NCBI RefSeq assembly: GCF_023639785.1 | Contig: NZ_CP098325.1 | Location: forward strand, 806,001-870,000 | Length of the DNA: 64,000 nt | Direction: 5' to 3' | Origin: Leclercia adecarboxylata | GTDB taxonomy: Bacteria > Pseudomonadota > Gammaproteobacteria > Enterobacterales > Enterobacteriaceae | Part shown: piece after piece, positions 41,657 through 52,567 of the stretch | Position numbering within the stretch: the stretch's first letter is position 1 | Layout: each line of letters begins with the position of its first letter | Made by a program: the position numbers and the translations under genes | The notes under the pieces: model-generated | What the model saw: the letters and a program-made list of their open reading frames with translations, nothing else | Databases searched by the model: none | Told to the model about the DNA's origin: nothing

Positions 41657-44600
41657 ATGGCTGAACCACGTTTCGTACACCTGCGGGTGCACAGCGACTA
41701 TTCCATGATTGATGGGCTTGCGAAGACCGGACCGCTGGTGAAAAAGGCGGCCGCGCTTGGCATGCCTGCACTGGCGATCACCGACTTCACTAACCTGTGC
41801 GGTCTGGTGAAGTTTTACGGAACGGCGCATGGCGCAGGAATGAAGCCGTTAATTGGTGCCGATTTTCACGTTCAGAGCGAACTGCTCGCCGATGAGATGA
41901 CCCAAATCACCGTTCTGGCGATGAATAATACCGGTTACCAGAACCTGACGCTGCTGATCTCGCGTGCCTATCAGCGCGGCTACGGCCCGCAGGGCCCGTG
42001 GATCGATCGTGAATGGCTGGCGGAACTCAATGAAGGGTTGCTGCTCATCTCCGGCGGCCGCATGGGTGACATCGGCAGATGTCTGCTGCGCGGAAATACC
42101 GCGCTGGTGGAGCAGTGCGTCGGGTTTTATAAAGACTATTTCCCCGATCGCTTCTATCTGGAGCTGATCCGCACCGGTCGCCCGGATGAAGAAACCTATC
42201 TGCATGCTGCGGTTGCGCTTGCAGAAGAGCATGGGTTACCCGTGGTGGCATCCAACGATGTGCGCTTCATCAATGCCGACGATTTTGACGCCCATGAAAT
42301 TCGCGTCGCTATCCACGATGGCTTTACCCTCGACGATCCCAAACGCCCGCGAAACTATTCGCCGCAGCAATATATGCGCAGCGAAGAGGAGATGTGTGAG
42401 CTGTTTTCCGATATACCGGAAGCGCTGGAGAACAGCGTAGAGATCGCGAAACGCTGTAACGTCACCGTTCGTCTGGGCGAATACTTCCTGCCGCAGTTCC
42501 CGACCGGCGACATGACCACCGAAGACTTCCTGGTCATGAAATCGAAAGAGGGTCTGGAAGAGCGCCTTGAGTTTCTGTTCCCGGATCCGGCCATTCGCGC
42601 CGAGAAACGTCCGGAGTATGACGAGCGTCTGGATGTTGAGCTCCAGGTTATCAACCAGATGGGGTTCCCCGGCTACTTCCTGATCGTAATGGAGTTTATC
42701 CAGTGGTCGAAGGACAACGGCGTGCCGGTAGGCCCGGGCCGTGGTTCCGGTGCCGGCTCGCTGGTGGCCTATGCGCTGAAAATTACCGATCTCGATCCGC
42801 TGGAGTTTGACCTGCTGTTCGAACGTTTCCTGAACCCGGAACGTGTCTCGATGCCTGACTTCGACGTTGACTTCTGTATGGAAAAACGCGACCAGGTGAT
42901 TGAACACGTGGCAGAAATGTACGGTCGTGATGCGGTATCGCAGATCATTACCTTCGGTACCATGGCGGCAAAAGCGGTTATCCGCGACGTGGGTCGCGTG
43001 CTGGGGCATCCGTACGGCTTTGTCGATCGCATCTCGAAGCTGGTGCCGCCCGATCCGGGCATGACGCTGGCAAAAGCGTTCGAAGCGGAACCACAGCTGC
43101 CGGAAATCTACGAGGCGGACGAAGAGGTTAAGGCGCTGATCGACATGGCGCGGAAGCTGGAAGGCGTCACCCGTAACGCCGGTAAACACGCCGGTGGCGT
43201 GGTTATTGCTCCCACGAAAATCACCGACTTCGCGCCGCTCTACTGCGATGAATCAGGCCTGCACCCGGTCACGCAGTTTGACAAAAACGACGTGGAATAC
43301 GCGGGTCTGGTGAAGTTTGACTTCCTGGGCTTGCGTACGCTCACCATCATCGACTGGGCGCTGAAGATGATCAACCCGCGCCGGGCCAAACAGGGCCTGG
43401 AGCCGATTGATATCGCCGCGATCCCGCTGGATGACAAGAAAAGCTTCGATATGCTGCAGCGCTCGGAGACCACGGCGGTCTTCCAGCTTGAATCCCGCGG
43501 CATGAAAGATCTGATCAAGCGCCTGCAGCCTGACTGCTTCGAAGATATGATCGCCCTGGTGGCGCTGTTCCGTCCGGGGCCGCTGCAGTCAGGGATGGTA
43601 GATAACTTTATTGACCGTAAGCATGGCCGGGAGGAGCTCTCCTATCCGGACGTGCAGTGGCAGCACGAAAGCCTGAAACCGGTACTGGAGCCGACCTACG
43701 GCATCATCCTGTATCAGGAACAGGTTATGCAGATTGCCCAGGTGCTCTCTGGCTACACCCTCGGCGGCGCGGACATGCTGCGTCGTGCGATGGGTAAGAA
43801 AAAGCCGGAAGAGATGGCCAAGCAGCGCGGCACCTTCGAAGAAGGGGCGAAGAAAAACGGCATTGACGGCGAACTGGCGATGAAAATCTTCGATCTGGTA
43901 GAGAAATTCGCCGGATACGGGTTTAACAAGTCCCACTCCGCCGCCTATGCGCTGGTCTCCTATCAGACGCTGTGGCTGAAGGCACACTACCCGGCCGAGT
44001 TTATGGCGGCGGTAATGACTGCCGATATGGACAACACCGAAAAGGTGGTCGGTCTGGTGGACGAGTGCTGGCGCATGGGGCTGAAAATTCTGCCGCCGGA
44101 CATCAACTCCGGGCAGTATCATTTCCACGTCAATGACGACGGCGAGATCGTTTACGGTATCGGCGCGATTAAAGGCGTGGGTGAAGGCCCGATTGAAGCC
44201 ATCATCGAAGCCCGTAACCAGGGCGGCTATTTCCGTGAGCTGTTCGACCTGTGCGCACGCACGGATATCAAGAAGCTCAACCGCCGGGTGCTGGAAAAGC
44301 TGATCATGTCCGGGGCGTTTGACCGTCTCGGGCCGCATCGTGCGGCGCTGATGAACTCGCTGGCCGATGCGCTGAAGGCTGCCGACCAGCACTCAAAAGC
44401 CGAAGCCATCGGGCAGGCGGATATGTTTGGCGTGCTGGCGGAAGAGCCGGAGCAGATCGAACAGTCCTATGCCAGCTGTCAGCCGTGGCCGGAACAGACC
44501 GTGCTGGATGGCGAGCGCGAAACCCTGGGCCTGTACCTGACCGGGCACCCAATTAATCAGTACATTAAAGAAATTGAGCGCTATGTCGGAGGCTACCGGC

Positions 44601-45139
44601 TGAAAGACATGCATCCGACAGAACGTGGTAAGATGACTACGGCTGCGGGGCTCGTCATTGCCGCGAGGGTTATGGTCACCAAACGCGGCAATCGTATCGG
44701 CATCTGTACGCTGGATGACCGTTCCGGGCGGCTGGAGGTGATGTTATTCACCGACGCTCTGGATAAATATCAGCAGTTGCTGGAAAAAGACCGCATACTT
44801 ATCGTCAGCGGACAGGTCAGCTTTGATGACTTCAGCGGGGGGCTTAAAATGACCGCCCGCGAAGTGATGGACATTGACGAAGCCCGGGAAAAATATGCTC
44901 GCGGGCTTGCTATCTCGCTGACGGACAGGCAAATTGATGACCAGCTTTTAAACCGACTCCGTCAGTCTCTGGAACCCCACCGCTCGGGGACCATTCCAGT
45001 ACATCTCTACTATCAGAGGGCGGATGCGCGTGCACGGTTGCGCTTTGGTGCGTCGTGGCGTGTCTCTCCGAGCGATCGTTTACTTAACGATCTCCGTGGC
45101 CTCATTGGTTCGGAGCAGGTGGAACTGGAGTTTGACTAA
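41657..45139 (+). CDS. dnaE: DNA polymerase III alpha subunit
   Basis: Catalytic subunit of the replicative polymerase (C family). 1160 residues, as in E. coli. Domains: PHP (about 1-280, [21 protein letters not shown]), polymerase core with the two catalytic aspartates in [13 protein letters not shown] (about 401 and 403) and [14 protein letters not shown], then the helix-hairpin-helix, OB-fold ([18 protein letters not shown]) and C-terminal tau-binding regions. Between rnhB and accA, with 12 bases before accA. Confidence 0.98.
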   Translation: MAEPRFVHLRVHSDYSMIDGLAKTGPLVKKAAALGMPALAITDFTNLCGLVKFYGTAHGAGMKPLIGADFHVQSELLADEMTQITVLAMNNTGYQNLTLLISRAYQRGYGPQGPWIDREWLAELNEGLLLISGGRMGDIGRCLLRGNTALVEQCVGFYKDYFPDRFYLELIRTGRPDEETYLHAAVALAEEHGLPVVASNDVRFINADDFDAHEIRVAIHDGFTLDDPKRPRNYSPQQYMRSEEEMCELFSDIPEALENSVEIAKRCNVTVRLGEYFLPQFPTGDMTTEDFLVMKSKEGLEERLEFLFPDPAIRAEKRPEYDERLDVELQVINQMGFPGYFLIVMEFIQWSKDNGVPVGPGRGSGAGSLVAYALKITDLDPLEFDLLFERFLNPERVSMPDFDVDFCMEKRDQVIEHVAEMYGRDAVSQIITFGTMAAKAVIRDVGRVLGHPYGFVDRISKLVPPDPGMTLAKAFEAEPQLPEIYEADEEVKALIDMARKLEGVTRNAGKHAGGVVIAPTKITDFAPLYCDESGLHPVTQFDKNDVEYAGLVKFDFLGLRTLTIIDWALKMINPRRAKQGLEPIDIAAIPLDDKKSFDMLQRSETTAVFQLESRGMKDLIKRLQPDCFEDMIALVALFRPGPLQSGMVDNFIDRKHGREELSYPDVQWQHESLKPVLEPTYGIILYQEQVMQIAQVLSGYTLGGADMLRRAMGKKKPEEMAKQRGTFEEGAKKNGIDGELAMKIFDLVEKFAGYGFNKSHSAAYALVSYQTLWLKAHYPAEFMAAVMTADMDNTEKVVGLVDECWRMGLKILPPDINSGQYHFHVNDDGEIVYGIGAIKGVGEGPIEAIIEARNQGGYFRELFDLCARTDIKKLNRRVLEKLIMSGAFDRLGPHRAALMNSLADALKAADQHSKAEAIGQADMFGVLAEEPEQIEQSYASCQPWPEQTVLDGERETLGLYLTGHPINQYIKEIERYVGGYRLKDMHPTERGKMTTAAGLVIAARVMVTKRGNRIGICTLDDRSGRLEVMLFTDALDKYQQLLEKDRILIVSGQVSFDDFSGGLKMTAREVMDIDEAREKYARGLAISLTDRQIDDQLLNRLRQSLEPHRSGTIPVHLYYQRADARARLRFGASWRVSPSDRLLNDLRGLIGSEQVELEFD

Positions 45140-45151
45140 TACAGGAATACT

Positions 45152-46111
45152 ATGAGTCTGAATTTCCTTGATTTCGAACAGCCGATTGCAGAGCTGGAAG
45201 CGAAAATCGATTCTCTGACTGCCGTGGGCCGTCAGGATGAAAAACTGGATATTAACATCGACGAAGAAGTGCATCGTCTGCGTGAAAAAAGCGTAGAACT
45301 GACGCGCAAAATTTTTGCCGATCTCGGCGCATGGCAGGTGGCCCAACTGGCTCGCCATCCTCAGCGTCCGTACACCCTGGATTATGTCCGCCTGGCGTTT
45401 GATGAATTTGACGAACTGGCAGGTGACCGCGCATACGCTGACGATAAAGCTATCGTCGGCGGTATTGCCCGTCTGGACGGTCGTCCGGTGATGATCATTG
45501 GCCACCAGAAAGGGCGCGAAACCAAAGAAAAGATTCGCCGCAATTTCGGTATGCCAGCCCCAGAAGGCTACCGTAAAGCCCTGCGTCTGATGGAAATGGC
45601 CGAGCGTTTCAACATGCCGATCGTAACCTTCATCGACACCCCGGGCGCGTATCCGGGCGTGGGCGCGGAAGAGCGTGGTCAGTCTGAAGCGATTGCCCGT
45701 AACCTGCGTGAAATGTCGCGCCTGAGCGTACCGGTTATCTGTACCGTTATCGGTGAAGGTGGCTCCGGTGGTGCGCTGGCGATTGGCGTGGGTGATAAAG
45801 TGAATATGCTGCAGTACAGCACCTATTCCGTTATCTCTCCGGAAGGTTGTGCGTCCATTCTGTGGAAAAGCGCCGATAAAGCGCCGCTGGCTGCGGAAGC
45901 GATGGGCATTATCGCCCCACGCCTGAAAGAGCTGAAGCTGATCGATACCGTTATCCCGGAACCGCTGGGTGGCGCGCACCGTAAGCCAGAAGTTATGGCC
46001 GCGTCTCTGAAGGCACAGCTGCTGGCTGACCTCGCAGACCTCGACGTGCTGAGCAAAGAAGATCTGCTGAACCGTCGTTATCAGCGTCTGATGAGCTACG
46101 GTTACGCATAA
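45152..46111 (+). CDS. accA: Acetyl-CoA carboxylase carboxyltransferase subunit alpha
   Basis: With AccD it transfers the carboxyl group from biotin (on AccB) to acetyl-CoA, committing carbon to fatty acid synthesis. 319 residues, as in E. coli. N-terminal helical region, then a crotonase-like fold with [43 protein letters not shown] and [15 protein letters not shown] motifs. Strong codon bias. Terminated by a strong hairpin before ldcC. Confidence 0.98.
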   Translation: MSLNFLDFEQPIAELEAKIDSLTAVGRQDEKLDINIDEEVHRLREKSVELTRKIFADLGAWQVAQLARHPQRPYTLDYVRLAFDEFDELAGDRAYADDKAIVGGIARLDGRPVMIIGHQKGRETKEKIRRNFGMPAPEGYRKALRLMEMAERFNMPIVTFIDTPGAYPGVGAEERGQSEAIARNLREMSRLSVPVICTVIGEGGSGGALAIGVGDKVNMLQYSTYSVISPEGCASILWKSADKAPLAAEAMGIIAPRLKELKLIDTVIPEPLGGAHRKPEVMAASLKAQLLADLADLDVLSKEDLLNRRYQRLMSYGYA

Positions 46112-46128
46112 GCTACGCAATAATCTTA

Positions 46129-46157
46129 AAAAGCCGCACAGTGTTGCGGCTTTTTTT
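46129..46157 (+). terminator. Terminator after accA
   Basis: A 10-base stem AAAAGCCGCA/TGCGGCTTTT (46129-46138, 46145-46154) is followed by a continuing T-run, 18 bases past the accA stop. Confidence 0.9.
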
Positions 46158-46212
46158 ATACCCATTGTTTACCTCAACTATGCTTAGCTAATGTTTTTCA
46201 AGGAGGTAAACC

Positions 46213-48351
46213 GTGAACATCATTGCCATTATGGGGCCGCACGGCGTCTTTTATAAAGACGAACCCATCAAGGAGCTGGAGCAGGCGCTGTCAGCGCGCG
46301 GGTTTCAACTTATCTGGCCGCAGAACAGCGCCGATCTACTGAAATTTATCGAACATAATCCCCGCATCTGTGGCGTCATCTTCGACTGGGACGAGTACGA
46401 TCTGGAATTATGCAGCGACATCAACCAGCTCAATGAATATCTGCCGCTGTACGCCTTTATCAATACCCACTCCACGATGGATGTCAGCGCCAACGACATG
46501 CGGATGGCGCTGTGGTTCTTTGAGTATTCCCTGGGAATTGCGGACGATATCGCCAACCGTATCCAGCAATACACCGGCGAATACCTGGATACCATCACTC
46601 CGCCGTTTACCCGTGCGCTTTTCACCTATGTGAAAGAGGGCAAATACACCTTCTGCACGCCGGGCCACATGGCCGGGACCGCGTATCAGAAAAGCCCGGT
46701 AGGCTGTCTGTTCTATGATTTCTTTGGCGGCAACACCCTGAAGGCGGATGTTTCGATCTCGGTGACGGAGCTGGGATCGCTGCTGGATCATACCGGCCCG
46801 CATCTTGAGGCTGAAGAGTATATTGCCCGTACTTTTGGTGCTGAGCAGAGCTATATGGTGACCAACGGCACCTCGACGTCGAACAAGATTGTCGGCATGT
46901 ATGCCGCACCGGCGGGCAGCACCCTGCTGATCGATCGTAACTGTCACAAATCACTGGCGCATCTGCTGATGATGAGCGACGTCGTGCCGCTCTGGCTCTC
47001 GCCTACACGAAATGCACTGGGTATTCTGGGCGGGATCCCGCGCCGGGAGTTTTCCCATGCGGCCATTGAACGCAAAGTGGCGGCTGTGCCGGGGGCGAGC
47101 TGGCCGGTTCATGCGGTGATCACTAACTCCACCTATGACGGTCTGCTGTATAACACCAACTGGGTGAAACAGACTCTGGATGTGCCCTCGATCCATTTTG
47201 ATTCTGCGTGGGTGCCCTATACCAATTTTCATCCGATCTATGCTGGTAAAAGCGGGATGAGCGGTGAGCGCCAGCCGGGAAAAGTGTTCTTCGAAACTCA
47301 GTCCACGCACAAAATGCTGGCGGCCTTTTCTCAGGCTTCGCTGATCCACATTAAAGGTGAGTACGACGAAGAGACCTTCAACGAAGCCTTTATGATGCAC
47401 ACCACCACGTCGCCCAGCTATCCGCTGGTGGCCTCGATTGAGACCGCCGCGGCAATGCTGCGCGGTAATCCCGGTAAGCGCCTGATAAACCGATCCGTTG
47501 AGCGCGCCCTGCATTTTCGCAAAGAGGTCCAGCGTCTTAAGGATGAGGCCGACGGCTGGTTCTTCGATATCTGGCAGCCGGACGATATCGACGAAGCTGA
47601 ATGCTGGCCGGTTGCGCCGGGAGAGAGCTGGCATGGCTTTCGCGATGCCGATGCGGATCATATGTTCCTCGATCCGGTCAAAGTCACCATCCTGACGCCG
47701 GGTATGGACGAGCACGGAGAGATGAGTGAAGAGGGGATCCCGGCGGCGCTGGTTGCGAAATTCCTCGATGAGCGCGGCGTGGTTGTCGAAAAGACCGGGC
47801 CGTACAACCTGCTATTCCTGTTCAGCATTGGTATCGACAAAACCCGGGCGATGGGATTGCTGCGCGGGCTGATGGAGTTTAAACGCGCCTACGATCTCAA
47901 TTTGCGGGTCAGGAATATGCTGCCGGATCTCTATGCTGAGGATCCGGATTTTTACCGCAATATGCGCATTCAGGATCTGGCGAAGGGGATCCACAAGCTC
48001 ATCCGTCAGCACGATCTACCCCGCCTGATGCTGCAGGCGTTTGATGTCCTGCCGGAGATGAAGCTTACCCCGCACCATGCCTGGCAGCGGCAGGTGAAGG
48101 GTGAAGTGGAAACGATCGATCTGGAAGATCTGGTTGGGCGCGTCTCGGCCAATATGATCCTGCCTTATCCCCCCGGCGTGCCGCTGCTGATGCCTGGCGA
48201 GATGATCACCGAGAAGAGCAGGGCGGTCCTCGATTTCCTGCTCATGCTCTGCTCGATTGGCCGTCACTATCCCGGGTTCGAAACCGACATCCACGGTGCC
48301 AGACGGGATGAAAACGGCATCTACCGGGTACGGGTCCTAAAAGCGCCATGA
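46213..48351 (+). CDS. ldcC: Constitutive lysine decarboxylase LdcC
   Basis: PLP fold-type I decarboxylase converting lysine to cadaverine and CO2, contributing to acid tolerance. 712 residues, one short of E. coli LdcC. Wing domain (1-130), PLP core with the Schiff-base lysine in ETQSTHKMLAAFSQ (about 367), and C-terminal ppGpp-binding region. The position after accA, without a cadB permease, argues for LdcC rather than the inducible CadA. The GTG start at 46213 has a near-perfect AGGAGGT 6 bases upstream. Confidence 0.94.
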   Translation: MNIIAIMGPHGVFYKDEPIKELEQALSARGFQLIWPQNSADLLKFIEHNPRICGVIFDWDEYDLELCSDINQLNEYLPLYAFINTHSTMDVSANDMRMALWFFEYSLGIADDIANRIQQYTGEYLDTITPPFTRALFTYVKEGKYTFCTPGHMAGTAYQKSPVGCLFYDFFGGNTLKADVSISVTELGSLLDHTGPHLEAEEYIARTFGAEQSYMVTNGTSTSNKIVGMYAAPAGSTLLIDRNCHKSLAHLLMMSDVVPLWLSPTRNALGILGGIPRREFSHAAIERKVAAVPGASWPVHAVITNSTYDGLLYNTNWVKQTLDVPSIHFDSAWVPYTNFHPIYAGKSGMSGERQPGKVFFETQSTHKMLAAFSQASLIHIKGEYDEETFNEAFMMHTTTSPSYPLVASIETAAAMLRGNPGKRLINRSVERALHFRKEVQRLKDEADGWFFDIWQPDDIDEAECWPVAPGESWHGFRDADADHMFLDPVKVTILTPGMDEHGEMSEEGIPAALVAKFLDERGVVVEKTGPYNLLFLFSIGIDKTRAMGLLRGLMEFKRAYDLNLRVRNMLPDLYAEDPDFYRNMRIQDLAKGIHKLIRQHDLPRLMLQAFDVLPEMKLTPHHAWQRQVKGEVETIDLEDLVGRVSANMILPYPPGVPLLMPGEMITEKSRAVLDFLLMLCSIGRHYPGFETDIHGARRDENGIYRVRVLKAP

Positions 48352-48410
48352 CCCCTTGCACGCCTGGGGGATTCGGATATAACGTTCAGGCACACCAATA
48401 AGGAGAGGCT

Positions 48411-48800
48411 ATGCTGGGTTTAAAGCAGGTTCATCACATTGCAATTATTGCCACCGACTACGCCGTCAGTAAGGCGTTTTACTGCGATACGCTGGGTTTT
48501 ACCCTGCAGAGCGAGTTTTATCGCGAAGAGCGTGATTCCTGGAAGGGTGACCTGGCGCTGAATGGTCAGTATGTCATTGAGCTGTTTTCGTTCCCTTTCC
48601 CGCCGGCGCGTCCATCCCGGCCCGAAGCCTGCGGTTTACGCCACCTGGCGTTCAGCGTGGAGGATATCGATCGGGCGATAGAACATCTTGAATCCCACGG
48701 CGTGAAGTGTGAAGCCATCCGCATCGATCCCTTCACCGGGAAGCGCTTCACCTTTTTCAACGATCCCGATGGCCTGCCGCTGGAGCTGTATCAGCAGTAA
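48411..48800 (+). CDS. yaeR: VOC-family protein YaeR (glyoxalase-like)
   Basis: Small metalloenzyme-like protein of the vicinal oxygen chelate superfamily; substrate unknown. 129 residues with two beta-alpha-beta-beta-beta halves. HHIAIIATDYAVSKAFYCDTLGF at the start and LRHLAFSVEDIDRAIEHL in the middle supply the candidate metal-binding histidines, and DPDGLPLELYQQ supplies the terminal glutamate. The ATG is preceded by AAGGAGAGG. Same strand and spacing as in E. coli, between ldcC and tilS. Confidence 0.92.
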   Translation: MLGLKQVHHIAIIATDYAVSKAFYCDTLGFTLQSEFYREERDSWKGDLALNGQYVIELFSFPFPPARPSRPEACGLRHLAFSVEDIDRAIEHLESHGVKCEAIRIDPFTGKRFTFFNDPDGLPLELYQQ

Positions 48801-48853
48801 CGCTTGCCTCGCCAGAAAATGCCCGGTAACGTGCCGGGCACCTTTCTGTATAA

Positions 48854-50155
48854 ATGACGATGATGACCACAGCCGATCTTCAGCAAGCCCTTCACCCTTA
48901 CCGCCGACTGTTGGTGGGATTTAGCGGTGGCCTGGATTCCACGGTATTGCTGCATCAACTCAAGCTCTGGCGTGAACAGGCGCCTGGCCTCGAACTGCGC
49001 GCTATCCATATTCACCACGGCCTGAGCCCCCACGCCGATAGCTGGGTCGCGCATTGCCAGCATCTCTGCCATGAATGGAATATTCCGCTGCTTGTGGTGC
49101 GGGTTACGCTGGCAGAAGAAGGCCTGGGACTTGAGGCGCAGGCGCGTAAAGCGCGTTATGCCGCCTTTAGCGAAGCTCTTTTGCCGGGCGAAGCGCTGGT
49201 GACGGCGCAACATCTCGACGATCAGTGTGAAACCTTCCTGCTGGCCCTTAAGCGCGGCAGCGGCCCGGCAGGGCTATCAGCCATGCCTGCACGGGCGCGT
49301 TTTGGCGATACCGAACAAATCCGTCCTCTTCTTGGCGAAACGCGTGAGTCGCTGCAGGCCTGGGCGCAGCGCTGGGATCTGCGCTGGATTGAGGACGAAA
49401 GCAATCAGGACGACAGTTATGATCGCAATTTTTTGCGTCTGCGCGTTCTGCCGCTGCTTACAGATCGCTGGCCGCATTTTGCCCAGGCTACGGCCCGTAG
49501 CGCCCAGCTTTGCGCCGAGCAGGAGCAGTTACTGGATGAGCTGCTGGCAGACGAGTTGACGACGTTAGTGTCCGGTGACGGGGCGCTGGCTATCACGCCG
49601 CTGCAGGCGATGAGCGCGGTGCGTCGGGCTGCGCTGCTGCGTAGATGGCTGGCCCGGCACGGGGCGTTAATGCCGTCGCGCGACATGCTCAATCGTCTCT
49701 GGGATGAGGTGGCGCTGGCCCGGGAAGATGCGGCGCCGCGACTGCGTTCTGGCAACGGTGAAATCAGGCGCTTTCGGGGAGAGCTGTGGTGGGTGAAACG
49801 TTATCCACCTCTGGCCGAACGGGTAATCGACTGGCCCTCCGTTAATCTGCCGCTGTGTCTGCCGGAAGGGCTGGGTACGCTTCGCCTTAGTGCAGGTGGT
49901 AATCTCCGTCTGCCGCATCCGGATGAGCCTGTGACGGTGCGTTTTCGCGCCAGCGGTACGCTGCACATCGTTGGGCGAAACGGCGGCCGTAAGATCAAAA
50001 AAATCTGGCAGGAGCTTAACGTTGCGCCCTGGCGTAGGGACACCACGCCGCTGCTGTTTTACGGCGAAACGCTGGTGGCTGCTGCAGGTGTGTTTGTCAC
50101 GCGGGAAGGGGCGGCTGAAGCGGAGCGGGGCGTACAGCTGGAGTGGAAAGCGTAA
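48854..50155 (+). CDS. tilS: tRNA(Ile)-lysidine synthase
   Basis: Essential enzyme that converts C34 of the CAU-anticodon tRNA-Ile to lysidine, switching it from Met to Ile decoding. The N-terminal ATP-pyrophosphatase P-loop SGGLDS is at 24-29, [21 protein letters not shown] near 120, and a C-terminal domain with [20 protein letters not shown] near 375. 433 residues. Several in-frame ATGs (48854, 48860, 48863) could start it; none has a clear SD. Convergent with rof. Confidence 0.94.
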   Translation: MTMMTTADLQQALHPYRRLLVGFSGGLDSTVLLHQLKLWREQAPGLELRAIHIHHGLSPHADSWVAHCQHLCHEWNIPLLVVRVTLAEEGLGLEAQARKARYAAFSEALLPGEALVTAQHLDDQCETFLLALKRGSGPAGLSAMPARARFGDTEQIRPLLGETRESLQAWAQRWDLRWIEDESNQDDSYDRNFLRLRVLPLLTDRWPHFAQATARSAQLCAEQEQLLDELLADELTTLVSGDGALAITPLQAMSAVRRAALLRRWLARHGALMPSRDMLNRLWDEVALAREDAAPRLRSGNGEIRRFRGELWWVKRYPPLAERVIDWPSVNLPLCLPEGLGTLRLSAGGNLRLPHPDEPVTVRFRASGTLHIVGRNGGRKIKKIWQELNVAPWRRDTTPLLFYGETLVAAAGVFVTREGAAEAERGVQLEWKA

Positions 50156-50183
50156 CGGACAGCGGGCTGCCCGTTACAGAGGA

Positions 50184-50444
50184 TCAGGACTCGCTCACCA
50201 CAACGGTGCCGATTTCGGGATGGCTGAAGCTGGCAATTTTATCGAGACGCAGTTCGCGCGTTGCGCCACCGTCTTCCACAACCAGATACTCCACGTTCTT
50301 TCGGGATACCAGATCGTTGGCCTTTGCCTTCAGCACTTCGCCATCTTTTAACGCCAGCGTCAGAAGCAGATGATGCTGGCAGGCGAGCTCGAGATTGTCG
50401 TAGTCATCGCAGTTAATAGGTTGGTATGTATCATTCATTGACAT
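50184..50444 (-). CDS. rof: Rho-binding antiterminator Rof
   Basis: Small protein that binds Rho and inhibits its termination activity by blocking the primary RNA site. 86 residues, with an Sm-like beta fold; the acidic segment [16 protein letters not shown] and [13 protein letters not shown] are conserved. The start may be the ATG at 50444 or the third codon (50438, MNDTYQP). Its start overlaps the end of yaeP, so the pair is probably translated together. Confidence 0.93.
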   Translation of the reverse strand: MSMNDTYQPINCDDYDNLELACQHHLLLTLALKDGEVLKAKANDLVSRKNVEYLVVEDGGATRELRLDKIASFSHPEIGTVVVSES

Positions 50445-50631
50445 AATCGCTCACCAGTAAATTCGCAGCAGCATATGCTGCTTTTTCTCTGACCGATTCT
50501 GAAAGCGTGTCATCCGACGCCATTTCATTCAGAACTTTCAATACACAGCCCAACGCATCGGGGACATACCCCAGATCGCCGCTGGCAATTTCCGCATACC
50601 GTTTGCGAATTAGCTCACAATAATTATTCAC
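50431..50631 (-). CDS. yaeP: UPF0253 family protein YaeP
   Basis: Conserved 66-residue enterobacterial protein of unknown function, helical and acidic, with [20 protein letters not shown] and [17 protein letters not shown] start it at GTG 50631, where GGAGG lies 4 bases upstream and the length equals E. coli YaeP. An in-frame ATG at 50673 gives 80 residues but no better ribosome site. Located directly before rof. Confidence 0.85.
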   Translation of the reverse strand: MNNYCELIRKRYAEIASGDLGYVPDALGCVLKVLNEMASDDTLSESVREKAAYAAANLLVSDYVNE

Positions 50632-50829
50632 ATCCCCTCCTGCCAGCGCACTGACTTTACTGTGAGATACCATTAAGCCTACGAAGATAAACTCGGTTTA
50701 GCAAGGTGACTATACCATACTCATTTAAGCAATATCAGCAGGTTGATGTCAGAGACATTCTTGAGCCTGTAACAGCCTTTTGGCGGAGATTTCGCTACAA
50801 TGCGCACCTGATTCGAAAGGAGTTCTCTC

Positions 50830-51375
50830 ATGGCGCTTAAAGCGACAATTTACAAAGCCGCGGTCAATGTGGCGGATTTAGATCGCAATCAGTTTATGGA
50901 TGCGACATTGACGCTGGCGCGTCATCCCTCCGAAACGCAGGAGCGCATGATGCTGCGCCTGCTGGCATGGATTAAGTATGCCAATGAGCGTCTGCAGTTT
51001 ACCCGCGGGTTAAGCGCGGAAGACGAGCCGGAAGCCTGGCTACTCAACGATCATCTGGGTATCGATCTGTGGATTGAGCTGGGCCTGCCGGATGAACGCC
51101 GCATTAAGAAAGCCTGCACCCAGTCTGCCGAGGTGGCGCTCTTTACCTACAACAGCCGCGCAGCGGAGATCTGGTGGCAGCAGAACAAGAACAAGTGTGC
51201 CCAGTTTGCCAATCTGTCCGTCTGGTATCTGGATGACGAACAGCTGGCTAAACTGAGTGCCTTTGCCGGACGCACCATGAATTTACAGGCGACGATTCAG
51301 GATGGCGCCATCTGGCTGTCTGATGCTGAGAATAATCTGGAAATTCATCCGCAAGTCTGGCAGTCCCGCTCATGA
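50830..51375 (+). CDS. yaeQ: YaeQ family protein
   Basis: Conserved cytoplasmic protein whose family structure resembles PD-(D/E)XK nucleases; function unproven. 181 residues, as in E. coli, opening [23 protein letters not shown] candidate acidic/lysine site is visible in [32 protein letters not shown]. The SD is AAAGGAG, about 7 bases before the ATG. The stop overlaps the arfB start (ATGA), coupling the two. Confidence 0.92.
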   Translation: MALKATIYKAAVNVADLDRNQFMDATLTLARHPSETQERMMLRLLAWIKYANERLQFTRGLSAEDEPEAWLLNDHLGIDLWIELGLPDERRIKKACTQSAEVALFTYNSRAAEIWWQQNKNKCAQFANLSVWYLDDEQLAKLSAFAGRTMNLQATIQDGAIWLSDAENNLEIHPQVWQSRS

Positions 51376-51794
51376 TTATCTTGTCCCGAAGCGTCAGCCT
51401 TGCCGATCATGAAGTCGAGATCACCGCGATCCGTGCCCAGGGGGCAGGGGGGCAGCATGTGAATAAAACCTCAACGGCCATTCACCTGCGCTTTGACATT
51501 CGGGCCTCAAGCCTGCCAGAGTATTATAAAGAACGCCTGCTCGCCGCCAGCCATCATCTGATCACCAGTGACGGCGTGATTATCATCAAGGCGCAGGAGT
51601 ACCGCAGCCAGGAGATGAACCGGGAAGCCGCGCTTGCCCGGCTGGTAGCAGTTATACAAGAGTTAACGGCAGTGCAAAAAAGCCGTCGGGCAACCCGCCC
51701 GACACGCGCCTCGAAAGAGCGCCGTCTGGCTTCGAAATCACAAAAATCGACCGTCAAAGCACTGCGTGGCAAAGTTCGACGCCCTCAGGATTAA
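51372..51794 (+). CDS. arfB: Alternative ribosome-rescue factor ArfB (YaeJ)
   Basis: Peptidyl-tRNA hydrolase that frees ribosomes stalled on mRNA lacking a stop codon, backing up tmRNA and ArfA. 140 residues, as in E. coli. The catalytic GGQ is at 26-28 in [20 protein letters not shown]. The C-terminal tail is long and very basic ([32 protein letters not shown]), the segment that enters the empty mRNA channel. Translated with yaeQ. Confidence 0.96.
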   Translation: MIILSRSVSLADHEVEITAIRAQGAGGQHVNKTSTAIHLRFDIRASSLPEYYKERLLAASHHLITSDGVIIIKAQEYRSQEMNREAALARLVAVIQELTAVQKSRRATRPTRASKERRLASKSQKSTVKALRGKVRRPQD

Positions 51795-51828
51795 CGGATA
51801 GCAGTCGGGTTGAGATAAGGAATCTAAA

Positions 51829-52527
51829 GTGAAAACAGCGATATTTTCAGTGATGGCAGCCAGCGCGCTGTTCGTACTTATGGGGTGCAATAACCGTGCA
51901 GAGATGCAGGTTCTGGAGCCTGCCCACGAAGAGGCGTTAAAACCCATGCAGCAGAGCTGGCGGGGCGTTTTACCCTGTGCCGACTGCGAAGGTATTGAGA
52001 CCTCACTGTTCCTGGAAAAAGACGGGACCTGGGTAATGAACCAACATTATCAGGGGGCAAAAGCGCCTTCTTCTTTTGCCAGCTATGGCACCTGGGCGCG
52101 GACGGCCGATAAGCTGGTGCTGACGGATACCCAGGGCGAGAAGCACTATTTCCGCGCCAAAGGCGAAGGGCTGGAGATGCTGGATCGGGAGGGGAATCCG
52201 ATCGAGTCGCAGTTTAACTACACGCTCGCGCCAGTAACCGCTGCACTGCCAGCGACGCCGATGGCGATGCGCGGCATGTATTTCTATATGGCTGATGCGG
52301 CGACCTTCACCGATTGCGCCACCGGCAAAAAGGTGAGCGTGGCGAATAACGCTCAGCTGGAACGGGATTACGCGGCGGCGCGCGGGAGTGATACCAAACC
52401 GGTGCTGCTCACCGTCGACGGGCATTTTACCCTTGAGGCCAACCCGGACAGCGGCGAACAAGTCAAAACGCTGGTACCGGACAGAGCTACCCGATTTGAA
52501 GCGGGCAAAAATTGCGACAGCAAATAG
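51829..52527 (+). CDS. nlpE: Outer-membrane lipoprotein NlpE (CutF)
   Basis: Lipoprotein that signals surface contact and lipoprotein-sorting or redox defects to the Cpx system. The signal peptide ends in a lipobox LMGC with the lipidated Cys20. The N-terminal domain keeps the CXXC motif (PCADCEG), and the second domain is OB-like with cysteines near 163 and 229. 232 residues against 236 in E. coli. GTG start at 51829 with AAGG upstream. The E. coli neighbour yaeF is missing between this gene and proS. Confidence 0.93.
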   Translation: MKTAIFSVMAASALFVLMGCNNRAEMQVLEPAHEEALKPMQQSWRGVLPCADCEGIETSLFLEKDGTWVMNQHYQGAKAPSSFASYGTWARTADKLVLTDTQGEKHYFRAKGEGLEMLDREGNPIESQFNYTLAPVTAALPATPMAMRGMYFYMADAATFTDCATGKKVSVANNAQLERDYAAARGSDTKPVLLTVDGHFTLEANPDSGEQVKTLVPDRATRFEAGKNCDSK

Positions 52528-52534
52528 CTGAAAT

Positions 52535-52562
52535 AAAAAACCCCGCATCAGCGGGGTTTTTT
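52535..52562. terminator. Bidirectional terminator between nlpE and proS
   Basis: AAAAAACCCCGC (52535-52546) and GCGGGGTTTTTT (52551-52562) form a 12-base palindrome with an ATCA loop between the convergent genes, with a T-run in both directions. Confidence 0.92.
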
Positions 52563-52567
52563 GTGGC

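Noticed and set aside
45080..46165. A 361-codon open frame antisense to accA
   Set aside because: It spans the accA coding region and the end of dnaE, and crosses the accA terminator. It is a codon-bias artefact of a highly expressed gene.
46213..48351. CadA, the inducible lysine decarboxylase, as the identity of the decarboxylase
   Set aside because: The position after accA, the absence of cadB and cadC, and closer similarity to LdcC favour the constitutive enzyme.
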